Part shown: piece by piece, positions 37,060 through 44,835 of the stretch
Layout of the letters: each line of letters starts with the position of its first letter
Position numbering within the stretch: the stretch's first letter is position 1
Source: a virus
DNA: 64,000 nt
IMG/VR virus record: IMGVR_UViG_3300032893_000763
Span: 1-64,000 of that record
Reading direction: 5' to 3' (one strand)
Notes under the pieces: model-generated
Database searches by the model: none
What the model saw: the letters and a program-made list of their open reading frames with translations, nothing else
Told to the model about the DNA's origin: nothing
Position numbers and translations under genes: made by a program

Positions 37060-37385
37060 TGGAGCCGGTGGGAATCGAACCCACGTCCGAACAGGTGGTG
37101 CGCTGGAAGTTGATAGCAGCTTCTTGGGGGCATGTGCCCTCCACCAGGGCAGCCGTCTCTCCGGCTCCGTAGTCCGCTCGTCTCTCCGAGCCGTCCTTCG
37201 CGTGGTGCCCTACGCGAACGAGGGAGCGAAGGCCGGGGACGCAGGCACGAGGCCCTTGATCCACGACTTCGCCGCGACGATCAGCTTGGTGATCGCACTT
37301 GACGTTGCCCTCCGGGCCGGTGCGGTAGGCCGCAACCCGCTGCCTTCTCACGTCCGTTCCTATCCGTCGAAGCCAGGTCGGCCCC
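37060..37385 (-). ncRNA. ssrA: tmRNA (ssrA)
   Basis: 5' end GGGGCCGACCTGGCTTCGAC and 3' end ACGTGGGTTCGATTCCCACC then GGCTCCA form the tRNA-like domain, with a 7-bp acceptor containing the G3.U70 alanine identity pair. A T-arm GTGGG-TTCGATT-CCCAC is present and CCA is not encoded. A tag frame runs from GCG at 37,296 to TAG at 37,210: 28 residues beginning AITKLIVAAK and ending FAPSFA. A TGCTACACT box ends 7 nt before the 5' end. tmRNA rescues stalled ribosomes and tags products for proteolysis. Confidence 0.9.
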
Positions 37386-37392
37386 GCGAGAG

Positions 37393-37400
37393 AGTGTAGC
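37393..37400 (-). promoter_or_regulatory. tmRNA promoter (-10)
   Basis: Extended -10 TGcTACACT (TACACT 37,393-37,398, minus strand), placing transcription start at the mature tmRNA 5' end. No good -35. Confidence 0.65.
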
Positions 37401-37404
37401 ACCC

Positions 37405-38186
37405 TCACGGGAGCCCCCGGCTCGATCTCAAGCGCATCTCCCTCTGTGCTGTGGTAGGTGCGGGCGTCGTGTGCGGCAGACTTGAAGCGAGTGGACTAGA
37501 GAGTCCGATGCTCCGTCGTCTCTACCACTCTACGGTTTTAGTCGAGGGCTCGCCGTACGCCCCCTTCCTCCCGCGTTACTCCGCCACACCGTCTAGGCGA
37601 TGCGCCATTCCGCGCCTACCATCGAGGTCTAAAGCGATGCACCAAGCGGGAGCGCAGCACCACGGCTCGCGTGCGCCGCGACTAGTGACACGTCGAAGGG
37701 AACTCTGCAAGCCCTGAGTGGCTCGCTTCCAATCGGTGTGCGACCTCGTACGTCCGTGCTGGCCGGGCTCCCGCTTGATTCCTACGAGACTTCCTCAAGT
37801 GTCCGCCACGCCGTCCTCTCTCGCCTACCCTACCCGTTCGTGCGCACTCCCGGTTACTCTCGGCTTGAGACTCTGACGCTTTACTGTTTCACTCGCCCGT
37901 ACGCCTCATCCTCGTACACCCTTCGTTCAGGGGTCGCCCTCGGTCTTCGCTGCTAGCCGGGGTCGTGGTCGTTAGCCGTCAGGGGTGTAGTCAACGGTGT
38001 GCTGGACGGTACCTCGCAGTGGCGGGCACTGGAGGAAGTCTCGTGAGTCTTCATCCGCGCGACCGTAGTCTGCTCCTTCGCGGTGGAGACAAGTGATAGA
38101 GGGGAGTTCCGCCTTCCGGCCAGTTTCCCGTATCCGCTTGCAAGCACATCATCGGGCCGAAGCCCCAAGCCTGCAATCCCTCGTAC
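37405..38186 (-). ncRNA. Candidate large structured RNA (~780 nt, GOLLD/ROOL-like context)
   Basis: No protein-like reading frame or ribosome site here. On the minus strand it starts after TTGACG-N18-TAGGAT and ends before the tmRNA promoter. Local folds include GGGC-UUCG-GCCC (38,155-38,166), CAGTG-GCGGG-CACTG (38,017-38,031), a 12-bp bulged stem (37,489-37,530), TAGGCG/CGCCTA (37,594-37,618) and GCC-GGAA-GGC. Purine-rich internal loops (GGGAAACTGG, GAGTGAAACAGTAAAG) are rRNA-like. GOLLD and ROOL RNAs are of this size and occur near phage tRNA genes; family membership is untested. Confidence 0.6.
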
Positions 38187-38191
38187 GAGTG

Positions 38192-38221
38192 ATCCTACTG
38201 GATTCGGGAAGGTTCCGTCAA
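38192..38221 (-). promoter_or_regulatory. Sigma70-like promoter for the large RNA
   Basis: Minus-strand TTGACG (38,216-38,221), 18-nt spacer, TAGGAT (38,192-38,197). It overlaps the stop of the phosphoesterase gene. Confidence 0.7.
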
Positions 38222-38781
38222 GAGAGCGGGCAGACGTTGCCGACCTGCACGGGCTTGTAGTCCGTGATCTCCACGCAGACGTTGATGTACGTCTTGCCGG
38301 GGATGAGATGGCCGTCGTGCTCGGTCGGGTCGTTCGAGGGCCGCATGATGTTCTGATGCGTGTGGCCGTGGATGTTCGTGTGCCACCACTCGACGCCGAT
38401 GCCGGTCGAGCCGCGAGACGGGCCGGGGAACTCGACGGAGATCGGCCGGTGCGTGAAGGCCACGCCCTTGCGGATGAACTCGGGGATGATGGTGAAGCCC
38501 GCCTTGGCGTAGAGGTCGCTCTCGGGCTTGTCATGGTTGCCGAGGATCAGGTACTTGCGGCCGGGCAGGCGCGAGACGACGGCAGCCCACCGCTCGGGGT
38601 TGCCCTGCTTGCCCATGAACACGTCTCCGAGATGGAGGATGTCGTCCTCCTCGCCCACGTACTTGATCCAGTTCGAGAGCATGATGACCTCGTGGCTCTC
38701 GGGCCGCGCCTGGAACTTGATGATGTTCTTGTGGCCGAAGTGCGTGTCCGAGATGAGCCACGTGCGGTTGGCGATCTTCAC
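38218..38781 (-). CDS. Calcineurin-like metallophosphoesterase
   Basis: 187 residues, GTG start 6 nt after TAGGCT (leaderless). Contains the family metal motifs in order: TWLISDTHFGHKNI (D.H), DDILHLGDVFMGK (GD), YLILGNHDKPES (GNHD), AFTHRPIS and NIHGHTHQN (GHTH). Phage enzymes of this type hydrolyse phosphodiesters such as 2',3'-cyclic nucleotides or RNA ends. Position between the large RNA and the sortase may be coincidental. Confidence 0.85.
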   Translation of the reverse strand: MKIANRTWLISDTHFGHKNIIKFQARPESHEVIMLSNWIKYVGEEDDILHLGDVFMGKQGNPERWAAVVSRLPGRKYLILGNHDKPESDLYAKAGFTIIPEFIRKGVAFTHRPISVEFPGPSRGSTGIGVEWWHTNIHGHTHQNIMRPSNDPTEHDGHLIPGKTYINVCVEITDYKPVQVGNVCPLS

Positions 38782-38790
38782 ACCCCTAGC

Positions 38791-39231
38791 CTAGCGCATA
38801 GGCTGCGCGAAGACCACGAGGCGGTACGTCGCCGTGAACGGCGGGGTGCAGGTCGTGAGCACGAGACGTTCGTGCCCGACATCTTGAAGGGGCGCTGCGT
38901 CCGTCGGCGCGATGACTTCGCTGCCTGTGACGGAGTACGCCGTGGTACGTCCGGCGACTCGCAGGAAGATGCGAGCGCCTCGACGCAGGCGGTCGAGGAA
39001 GCGGAAGGGGCCATGTCCGCCGAATCCAGGCACAGGCGTCACCCGGTGTCCAGCGATGGCGATGGTGCAAGCGCATCCGGGCCGTCCCGATCCGGGGTAG
39101 AAGCCGGGGCCGTGCGCGAGCACGGACTCCCCCACACCCTCCCGCACAACGGTGCGGATGCCGAGCGCCGGAATCGTGAGCACCGGAGCCGGTGCAACGA
39201 TGGCGGGAGGGGTGGGAGGAGTCGCGTGCAT
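38791..39231 (-). CDS. Sortase (compact, class E/D-like)
   Basis: 146 residues, 4 nt after the collagen-like gene. IPALGIRTVVREGVGESVLA opens the sortase barrel; IAIAGHRVTP carries the catalytic His, LVLTTCTPPF the catalytic Cys and TYRLVVFAQ the Arg. There is no N-terminal signal or membrane anchor, only a Pro-rich lead (MHATPPTPPAIVAPAPVLTI). Sortases cleave LPxTG/LAxTG-type signals and join proteins to cell wall or pili. Export is unexplained. Confidence 0.85.
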   Translation of the reverse strand: MHATPPTPPAIVAPAPVLTIPALGIRTVVREGVGESVLAHGPGFYPGSGRPGCACTIAIAGHRVTPVPGFGGHGPFRFLDRLRRGARIFLRVAGRTTAYSVTGSEVIAPTDAAPLQDVGHERLVLTTCTPPFTATYRLVVFAQPMR

Positions 39232-39235
39232 CGAG

Positions 39236-40414
39236 CTACTTGGTGTAGGCCAGCTTCTTCGGCTTCTTCGCCTTCGGCTTGGCCTTGGCCTTCGCAGCCG
39301 TCACCGGCTTCTGCGCGACCGGGTGCCACGCCTGTGCCGTCTCGGGCTTGACGCAGACGAGCGCCCCCGCGAGGTTGAGCGTGAACACGTAGCCGACCGG
39401 CGGCGCAGACTGCACGCCGTCGATGTTGACGCAGATGTCCGGCGTCGTGCCGTCAGCACCGGCAGGCCCGGCAGGCCCCTGCGGCCCGGCAGGCCCGGCA
39501 GGCCCGGCAGGCCCGGCAGGCCCCTGCGGGCCAGTTGCGCCCGTAGCGCCCGTCGCGCCGTTGGAGCCGTTGGCACCCGGAGCGCCGTCCTGGCCGTTCT
39601 GGCCGGGGCAGACGACCGTCGGATCACCGATGTTCTCGTCACCGTTGACGACCTGGATCACGGCACAGCCGCTCTCATCGGTCGAGACGACGACGCTGTT
39701 CCCGTTCTGGCCGGGAGCGCCCTGCGGGCCGGTGTCACCGGGCACGCCCTGCGCACCGTCCTGTCCGTTCGCGCCGTTGGAGCCGTTGCAAACGAACTGT
39801 TGATCGACCCGCTCACCCGAGGCGTCGTACACCTGGATCGCAACTCCGCCCGTCGTGGCGCAGACATCGCCACCCTCACCGGGGCCGAACGTCACGGTGG
39901 TCACCGTGTCGCCGTTCGTCCCGTTGGTGCCGTTCGTCCCGTTGGTGCCGTTGGTGCCCGGTGCGCCCTGCGGCCCGGCAGGCCCCTGCGGCCCGGCAGG
40001 CCCCTGCGGCCCCTGCGGCCCCTGCGGCCCCTGCGGCCCCTGTGCCCCGCACGAGGTCATCGTGGTCGTGCCGTACGAGGCCGACCCCGAGTTACCGTCG
40101 CGTGTGGAACCGGAAGTCCACGAAGCCGAGGCCGCGAGCTTGTCCCCGTTCACGAGCGTCAGCGAGATGGTGTCCGTCGCGCTTGAACCCGTGAAGGAGA
40201 ACTGCTTGGTCACGGCGGAGCCGCCGTTGACCGTGTAGGACTCGGTGATCGTGTTCTTGCCGCCGTTGCCCGACCCATGCGAATCGAACGCAGCGTACGA
40301 GTAGGTCAGGGTCGTACAGTCGTACGTGATCGTGCCGTTGTGCGCCGAAGCCACAGCGGCGAACACGCCAAACGCAGCGATGACCGCTGCGATGGTACCC
40401 ATCAACTTCTTCAT
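39236..40414 (-). CDS. Secreted collagen-like protein with C-terminal LAYTK
   Basis: 392 residues. Signal peptide [20 protein letters not shown] then VASA; a Cys-containing beta domain (residues ~25-120); three Gly-X-Y tracts ([51 protein letters not shown]) separated by small Cys-rich domains; and a Lys/Ala/Pro-rich tail ending KKLAYTK. LAYT resembles the LAxTG signal of class E sortases, but the Gly is Lys and no membrane segment follows. Ribosome site GAAGGAGG. Confidence 0.85.
   Translation of the reverse strand: MKKLMGTIAAVIAAFGVFAAVASAHNGTITYDCTTLTYSYAAFDSHGSGNGGKNTITESYTVNGGSAVTKQFSFTGSSATDTISLTLVNGDKLAASASWTSGSTRDGNSGSASYGTTTMTSCGAQGPQGPQGPQGPQGPAGPQGPAGPQGAPGTNGTNGTNGTNGTNGDTVTTVTFGPGEGGDVCATTGGVAIQVYDASGERVDQQFVCNGSNGANGQDGAQGVPGDTGPQGAPGQNGNSVVVSTDESGCAVIQVVNGDENIGDPTVVCPGQNGQDGAPGANGSNGATGATGATGPQGPAGPAGPAGPAGPQGPAGPAGADGTTPDICVNIDGVQSAPPVGYVFTLNLAGALVCVKPETAQAWHPVAQKPVTAAKAKAKPKAKKPKKLAYTK
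39463..40040. repeat. 9-bp collagen-codon minisatellites
   Basis: Tandem GGCCCGGCA / GGCCCCTGC units at ~39,463-39,531 and ~39,970-40,040, and GTTCGTCCC/GTTGGTGCC units at ~39,915-39,960. Such arrays are prone to length change and thus to antigenic or length variation of the protein. Confidence 0.7.
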
Positions 40415-40436
40415 ATCCGTACCTCCTTCATCGGTT

Positions 40437-40496
40437 AGCGTGAGATTTTCACGCTCCGCACTTACAAGTTTAGAAGACTCGGGTAGGTCTTGTCCA
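40437..40496 (-). promoter_or_regulatory. Promoter and 19-bp dyad ahead of the collagen-like gene
   Basis: Minus-strand TGGACA (40,491-40,496), 18-nt spacer, TAAACT (40,467-40,472). The palindrome at 40,437-40,455 (AGCGTGAAAATCTCACGCT on the minus strand) lies in the leader, the same arrangement as at 2.9 kb. Confidence 0.7.
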
Positions 40497-40504
40497 GAGG
40501 GTTC

Positions 40505-40729
40505 CTAGACGAGAGCCTCCCGGTACTTCTCTGAGTACAGCGTGGGGTGCTCGATGGCATCGAGCGCCTTCTCGCGCGGGACATCGAACTCGTCCAGCAC
40601 GACCTTGCCGTCACCTGCGATGACCGCGAGGCGAACGGTAGCAGTCGAGGACGCCACGATGTCGATGTGGAAACCGACACCGCGCGGGCTCACGAAGATT
40701 CTGTCTTCGGCGTTCAACTCCTTCCTCAT
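40505..40729 (-). CDS. Hypothetical protein, 74 aa
   Basis: MRKELNAEDRIFVSPRGVGF, VRLAVIAGDGKVVLDEFDVP; alpha/beta. Overlaps the upstream gene by 4 bp. Unknown. Confidence 0.55.
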   Translation of the reverse strand: MRKELNAEDRIFVSPRGVGFHIDIVASSTATVRLAVIAGDGKVVLDEFDVPREKALDAIEHPTLYSEKYREALV

Positions 40730-41079
40730 GCACTCCTCCTCCTCTCGGCTGCGAGGCGAGCCTCGTAGCGGGCCACCATGTCACGGTAGTCGTCCTCGCA
40801 GATGGTGCCGATGTGGCGAGTGAGGAGATCCTTGGCCTGCTCCAGCGAGCAGGTGAGAAGCGCGATCCGGTTGCGGGTGCGATCCGTCATGACTGCCACC
40901 GCCGCGATGATCGTGCTCGGGCGCATCGGGTGGATGCGGCCATCGTGAAGCTCGACATCCCACAGCGTGCCGACGGCGCGGGGGCCGATGACGGTGCAGG
41001 TGCCGTAGGAGTTCTGGAACGTCATGCCGGGATACACGCGGCTCGCGTTCGGGTCTTGGACATAATGTGAAGTGGTCAT
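40726..41079 (-). CDS. Hypothetical protein, 117 aa
   Basis: MTTSHYVQDPNASRVYPGMT, a beta barrel-like core (YGTCTVIGPRAVGTLWDVEL) and a C-terminal coiled coil (CEDDYRDMVARYEARLAAER). The start is placed 32 nt after a degenerate palindrome; a longer form from 41,115 is possible. Unknown. Confidence 0.55.
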   Translation of the reverse strand: MTTSHYVQDPNASRVYPGMTFQNSYGTCTVIGPRAVGTLWDVELHDGRIHPMRPSTIIAAVAVMTDRTRNRIALLTCSLEQAKDLLTRHIGTICEDDYRDMVARYEARLAAERRRSA

Positions 41080-41131
41080 GGCCTCATCATCGTCTACGCC
41101 GAGGAGAACGTCCACCCCTCGTTCGAGTGAA
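41080..41131 (-). promoter_or_regulatory. Degenerate palindrome-GATAC promoter 12 (minus strand)
   Basis: Minus-strand CACTCGAACGAGGGGTGG lies 32 nt before the ATG, and GACGATGATGAGGCC replaces the GATAC core. Spacing fits, but the core is weak. Confidence 0.4.
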
Positions 41132-41168
41132 CTGGCGCAGACGCAGGGGCTCCGCTACACTCCTGCGC

Positions 41169-41282
41169 ATGAGACTCGTCCGCTACTTCCAGAACCGCCG
41201 GGCCGTGAAGCGGCAGCTTCGGCTCCTCGCCCGGACGCTCGAAGTCGCCCTCGCGCGGCCCTCCGATCCGAGGGGCTCGTGA
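41169..41282 (+). CDS. Small basic protein, 37 aa
   Basis: MRLVRYFQNRRAVKRQLRLL, amphipathic and strongly basic. ATG 7 nt after TACACT (leaderless). The stop overlaps the next ATG. Confidence 0.5.
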   Translation: MRLVRYFQNRRAVKRQLRLLARTLEVALARPSDPRGS

Positions 41283-41362
41283 TGGCCGTCTTCTCCGTGA
41301 AGGATCTCAAGGTCGTCAGCATCTTCCAGGTCGGCCAGAAGAAGGGCGGCAAGAAGAAGTGA
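41282..41362 (+). CDS. Mini peptide, 26 aa
   Basis: MAVFSVKDLKVVSIFQVGQK with a Lys/Gly tail. Coupled to both neighbours by overlaps; otherwise unsupported. Confidence 0.4.
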   Translation: MAVFSVKDLKVVSIFQVGQKKGGKKK

Positions 41363-41631
41363 GCATCTCCGTCTCCGAGCGCAGCGAGCCGAAGCCGCCG
41401 TCGAGCGTGCGTGACGGTGCCGAGGCGCGGAAGAAGCGGCAGCGCGAGGCAGCCGACGTGCTGCGCGAGCGCAAGGACAACCCGGTCGAGCGCCGCGTGC
41501 GTGTGGCGCAGTCGCGCATCACCTTCTCCAAGGTGAGCCCGGCGACACTGCGCGAGTGCACCGAGTGCGGGCGTGAGAACTGGCGGTGGCTCACCGAGTG
41601 CCCCGGCTGCGGCACGCCCGTAGATGTCTGA
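41359..41631 (+). CDS. Zinc-ribbon protein, 90 aa
   Basis: GTG start. Basic helical N-terminal part (EARKKRQREAADVLRERKDN) then LRECTECGRENWRWLTECPG and CGTPVDV, a four-Cys ribbon. Probably nucleic-acid binding. Confidence 0.6.
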   Translation: MSISVSERSEPKPPSSVRDGAEARKKRQREAADVLRERKDNPVERRVRVAQSRITFSKVSPATLRECTECGRENWRWLTECPGCGTPVDV

Positions 41632-41920
41632 CGACACGCAGGTGTGGGACGGCGTTCCCCGTCTCTACCTCTCGCGGGATCAACTGTTCTGGCTCTACTC
41701 GTTCGTCCCGCAGTGGCGCGGTCGTGCAGTCGGCCCGCTCGTCCCGTTCGCACACGGAGAGCGTGTGCACTTCTCCGTCGAGGCGATCTTCCGGCCGACC
41801 AAGGAGGAGGCCGAGGAGGCGATGTGGTACCACGTCGAGAACGCTTGCAAGCACGAAGGCATGGCGTACGATCAGGAGCAGTGGACGCTCTATGATCTCC
41901 GTCTTGTCGGAGGGTGCTAG
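41624..41920 (+). CDS. Hypothetical protein, 98 aa
   Basis: MSDDTQVWDGVPRLYLSRDQ, aromatic core and a helical EEAEEAMWYHVENACKHEGM. Overlaps the zinc-ribbon gene by 8 bp. Unknown. Confidence 0.55.
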   Translation: MSDDTQVWDGVPRLYLSRDQLFWLYSFVPQWRGRAVGPLVPFAHGERVHFSVEAIFRPTKEEAEEAMWYHVENACKHEGMAYDQEQWTLYDLRLVGGC

Positions 41921-42011
41921 ACTTGTACTGTTCCCCCGGCGGAGCGGAGCGCGACAACGGCAGATGCCATACGGCCCGCCCGCCGGGGGACTCTACGGAG
42001 GAGGAGGAGAC

Positions 42012-42383
42012 TTGATCGAGGAGCCGAGCATCGTTCTGCACGACACGGCCAAGCTGCTCATGCGTGGCCGCTGCGTCGAGGCCGACGCCCGCGACTCGCA
42101 GGGCCGTCCCGTCTTCCCGACCGAGAAGTCCGCAGTCGCATGGAGCGTGACCGGGGCGCTGCTCAAGGCGGCACGCGAGGCGACCGGCCGCTGCTTCCTC
42201 GACGCCCTGCGCGGGCTCGCGCTCGCGGTCGGAGCCGAGGTCGCATCTCCGCGTGACTGGCCGGAGTCCGAGACGCCCGTGATCGCGCGGCGTCTGTGCG
42301 AGCAGGTGTGGGAGTTCGAGGACGGCGCGAGTAACGCAGCGGTCTTCGAGATGATCGAGCGTGCGCTCGAACACGTGAACTGA
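42012..42383 (+). CDS. DUF6197-like protein, 123 aa
   Basis: TTG start chosen because GGAGGAGGAGA lies just upstream (an ATG at 41,964 would add 16 residues). VLHDTAKLLMRGRCVEADAR, CFLDALRGLALAVG and helical C-terminus match the general layout of the actinobacterial DUF6197 family (LHDAA.LL...GW...A.D..GR). Function unknown. Confidence 0.5.
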   Translation: MIEEPSIVLHDTAKLLMRGRCVEADARDSQGRPVFPTEKSAVAWSVTGALLKAAREATGRCFLDALRGLALAVGAEVASPRDWPESETPVIARRLCEQVWEFEDGASNAAVFEMIERALEHVN

Positions 42384-42384
42384 G

Positions 42385-42436
42385 AATCACCCTTCCGGGG
42401 GATGGCCCCCTCTGCGCCAAGGCCGATACTTGGGGC
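42385..42436 (+). promoter_or_regulatory. Palindrome-GATAC promoter 7
   Basis: AATCACCCTTCCGGGGGATG, 32 nt, GGCCGATACTTGGGGC before ATG 42,437. Best match to the consensus. Confidence 0.8.
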
Positions 42437-42793
42437 ATGAAGACTTCCCCCGATACGAAGGAGAGCGCAGTGCTCACCATCACGCATCCGGTGGATCTCC
42501 GCGAGATCCAGAAGTGCATGACCGAGTTCATCGGCTACGGCGGAATCCGCGTCGTGACGCAGCACGTCTCGTTCGGCAAGGTTGCGACCGAGGATGTGCT
42601 CTCGGGCAAGGCGACCGCCATCGAGGTCACCGCGACCTCCGACGGGCGCGGCTACATCGCTGCCTGGCACAACGAGGCCACCGACGGCCCGTTCTCGGAC
42701 GAGTCCGTGTACGTCGAGCGGTACTCGGCTCGGGGCCGCGAGTTCCACGGCTTCATCGACTCCGTGAGCCGGAAGATCGTGCAGACGGGCTAG
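42437..42793 (+). CDS. Hypothetical protein, 118 aa
   Basis: Leaderless from promoter 7. MKTSPDTKESAVLTITHPVD, RVVTQHVSFGKVATEDVLSG and a beta C-terminus. No family recognised. Confidence 0.6.
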   Translation: MKTSPDTKESAVLTITHPVDLREIQKCMTEFIGYGGIRVVTQHVSFGKVATEDVLSGKATAIEVTATSDGRGYIAAWHNEATDGPFSDESVYVERYSARGREFHGFIDSVSRKIVQTG

Positions 42794-43395
42794 TGCAAGT
42801 CTGGATGAACGGAGTAGCGATGCAGGTCAAGGATGCAGACGTGCGGATCAAGGAGACGTACAGCATCGCGGACGCGGCGGAGGTCATGGGCCTCCGCCTT
42901 CCCGTGCGGGTCGAGCTACACACCGAACTTCCCGGCGGCTCGAAGGCCGGGTACATCGGGGTCGTCGGAGGCACACACCGCATCCGTATTCGCGTCGGCA
43001 AGCAGAAGCTCCCGAAGGTCGGTACGTGGGTCGCCCTCGGCGGTACCGGCTCCGAGTCCCTCTGGCACGAGCTTACGCACGCCTGGCAGTGCGAGCGCGA
43101 CTTCGGCGGCTCCTCCAAGGCAGCGTTCGAGTTCTACGCCGAGGACATCAAGAAGCGGCTCAAGGAAGTCGGCGTCGAGCTTCGGCCCGAGGACTTCGGA
43201 CATCTCGGCATGAGGATCACCGAGGAGCGCGAAGTGAGCAAGCGGATGTTCGGGCGTAGCATCTCCCCGACGTGGGATGCGTACGAGGCAAGCCCGTGGG
43301 AGGTCGAGGCCCGCTCGATGGCCGCGAGTCTCGGGAGCATCACGCTCAAGTTCCCGGTCAGCGCCAAGACCCGCCGGGACGCGAACATCACGTAG
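42793..43395 (+). CDS. Putative zinc metallopeptidase (zincin)
   Basis: GTG start adjoining the previous stop (ATG 42,805 is an alternative); ~200 residues. LWHELTHAWQCERDFGGSSK supplies the HExxH zinc-binding and catalytic motif; a later Glu-rich helix could give the third ligand. The N-terminal part is beta-rich. No signal peptide, so it may act in the infected cell. Substrate unknown. Confidence 0.65.
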   Translation: MQVWMNGVAMQVKDADVRIKETYSIADAAEVMGLRLPVRVELHTELPGGSKAGYIGVVGGTHRIRIRVGKQKLPKVGTWVALGGTGSESLWHELTHAWQCERDFGGSSKAAFEFYAEDIKKRLKEVGVELRPEDFGHLGMRITEEREVSKRMFGRSISPTWDAYEASPWEVEARSMAASLGSITLKFPVSAKTRRDANIT

Positions 43396-43445
43396 ATCCC
43401 CCGGAAGGGGGATGCCCCGAGACGAGCCTGGCCGATACTTAGGAC
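43395..43445 (+). promoter_or_regulatory. Palindrome-GATAC promoter 8
   Basis: GATCCCCCGGAAGGGGGATG (perfect 8-bp arms), 31 nt, GGCCGATACTTAGGAC before ATG 43,446. Confidence 0.8.
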
Positions 43446-44303
43446 ATGACCACGAAGCCCAACGCATACGAGTCCGAGATCGACACGCAGCTTGCCGACC
43501 TCTACGGGCAGGCGCAGAAGGCCGCGAGCTACATCCGCTCGTCGGCCAGTTCGCTCGCGTCGGCGCTCGGCTACAAGCGGGGCGACAAGATCCCGTTGAC
43601 CTCCGAGCTTCTCATCGAGGCCGAAGCCAACGACCACCCGAACGTGCGCACCACCGTTCGCAGCATCGAGCGCCTCAGCGCCGAACTCGCTGCGATCCGC
43701 GAGCAGGAGAAGCCGCTTGAGGCCAAGTACAACGAGCGGCGCTGGAGCCGGTTCTTCCTCTGCACCGCGCACGGCGGGCACATCCACTCCACGATGTCGT
43801 GCTCGACCACGTACGCGAGCACCGAGTTCTCCTGGCTCCCCGAGTTGTCCGGCCTCACCGAGGCCGAGGCAGTCGAGGAGTACGGCGCGATCCTCTGCAC
43901 CGTCTGCTACCCCACGGCTCCGGTCGAGTGGACGGCGGGCGTGAACAAGAAGGTCGCAGCCGAGAAGGCCGCACGCGACGAGGCCAAGGCAGCCCGCGCA
44001 GCCGAGAAAGCCGCGAAGGCGATCACCGCCCCGGACGGATCGCGGCTCGTCATCGACGGGTGGAATCACATCGCCACCCTCGTCACCGCACAGCGCGAAC
44101 TCGTCAACGCCCTCACCGAGGTCAAGGTGTGGGACACGATGTACGCCGACCACGCCAACTACCAGGACGTGCGCGGCAAGTACAGCGCCAACGCCATGCT
44201 CCTCGCGGAGGCCATCGCAGCGAAGACCGGCACGCCGGTCGAGCAGGTCACCGCCGAGGCGCAGGCGAAGGCGGACAAGAAGTTCAAGAAGGACTACTCG
44301 TAA
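43446..44303 (+). CDS. Hypothetical protein, 285 aa, Cys/His-containing
   Basis: Leaderless from promoter 8. Helical N-terminal third; a central block (RWSRFFLCTAHGGHIHSTMS; AILCTVCYPTAPVEW) with paired Cys and His that probably binds zinc; then an Ala/Lys coiled coil (KAARDEAKAARAAEKAAKAI). I associate the central block with a widespread actinophage hypothetical family; function unknown. Confidence 0.65.
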   Translation: MTTKPNAYESEIDTQLADLYGQAQKAASYIRSSASSLASALGYKRGDKIPLTSELLIEAEANDHPNVRTTVRSIERLSAELAAIREQEKPLEAKYNERRWSRFFLCTAHGGHIHSTMSCSTTYASTEFSWLPELSGLTEAEAVEEYGAILCTVCYPTAPVEWTAGVNKKVAAEKAARDEAKAARAAEKAAKAITAPDGSRLVIDGWNHIATLVTAQRELVNALTEVKVWDTMYADHANYQDVRGKYSANAMLLAEAIAAKTGTPVEQVTAEAQAKADKKFKKDYS

Positions 44304-44313
44304 AGGAGGCAGC

Positions 44314-44835
44314 ATGAAGATCGGAGACGTTGAGATCGGCAAGGAGTACGGGGCGCTCGACGCTCCGCGCTCGGGGCGCTACGGACGCACGATCCCGCGC
44401 CAGGTCAAGGCGCTGGAGATCGTCACCGTGGAGGAGACGCGGTACCACGGGTACACGAGCGGCAGCACCAAGGTGAACAAGCGCAGGGTCAAGGTCGAGT
44501 TCCTCGACGGCACCGAGGAGGAGTTGCGCGGGTACCGCTACGACGCCATCAAGAAGGCCGCTCGTGGTGCCACACTCGTGATCGAGGCCCGGCAGCTTGT
44601 CGCTCCGTGGTCGGAGCTTCGCGGCGACATCCTCGCTCGGCAGCGCGAGGAGGAGAAGCGCATCGCCATCGAGGAGGCGCTCTCGGCTCGGCTCAAGGCG
44701 CTCGGCTTCAAGATCGAGTGGGGTGTGTGCTCCATCCGGGTGCGGGGTCAGCGCATGGAGGTCGAGTTCTCGGACAAGGCCGTCGAGAAGATCCTCACCC
44801 TGGCCGAGGCCGGGAAGGAGGCGCTCGGTGGCTAA
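44314..44835 (+). CDS. Hypothetical protein, 173 aa
   Basis: MKIGDVEIGKEYGALDAPRS, a small barrel-like N-terminus and a helical middle (ARQREEEKRIAIEEALSARL). AAAGGAGGC ribosome site. Unknown. Confidence 0.6.
   Translation: MKIGDVEIGKEYGALDAPRSGRYGRTIPRQVKALEIVTVEETRYHGYTSGSTKVNKRRVKVEFLDGTEEELRGYRYDAIKKAARGATLVIEARQLVAPWSELRGDILARQREEEKRIAIEEALSARLKALGFKIEWGVCSIRVRGQRMEVEFSDKAVEKILTLAEAGKEALGG

Noticed and set aside
37485-37535. Additional tRNA at the 12-bp stem
   Set aside because: GGTAGAG resembles a D-arm, but no matching acceptor or T-arm can be built around it.
37451-37956. Two plus-strand ORFs (88 and 72 aa) in the large RNA region
   Set aside because: No ribosome site or leaderless box, non-protein-like composition, and strong secondary structure on the minus strand.
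39463-40040. CRISPR-like array
   Set aside because: Repeats are contiguous 9-bp coding units without spacers.
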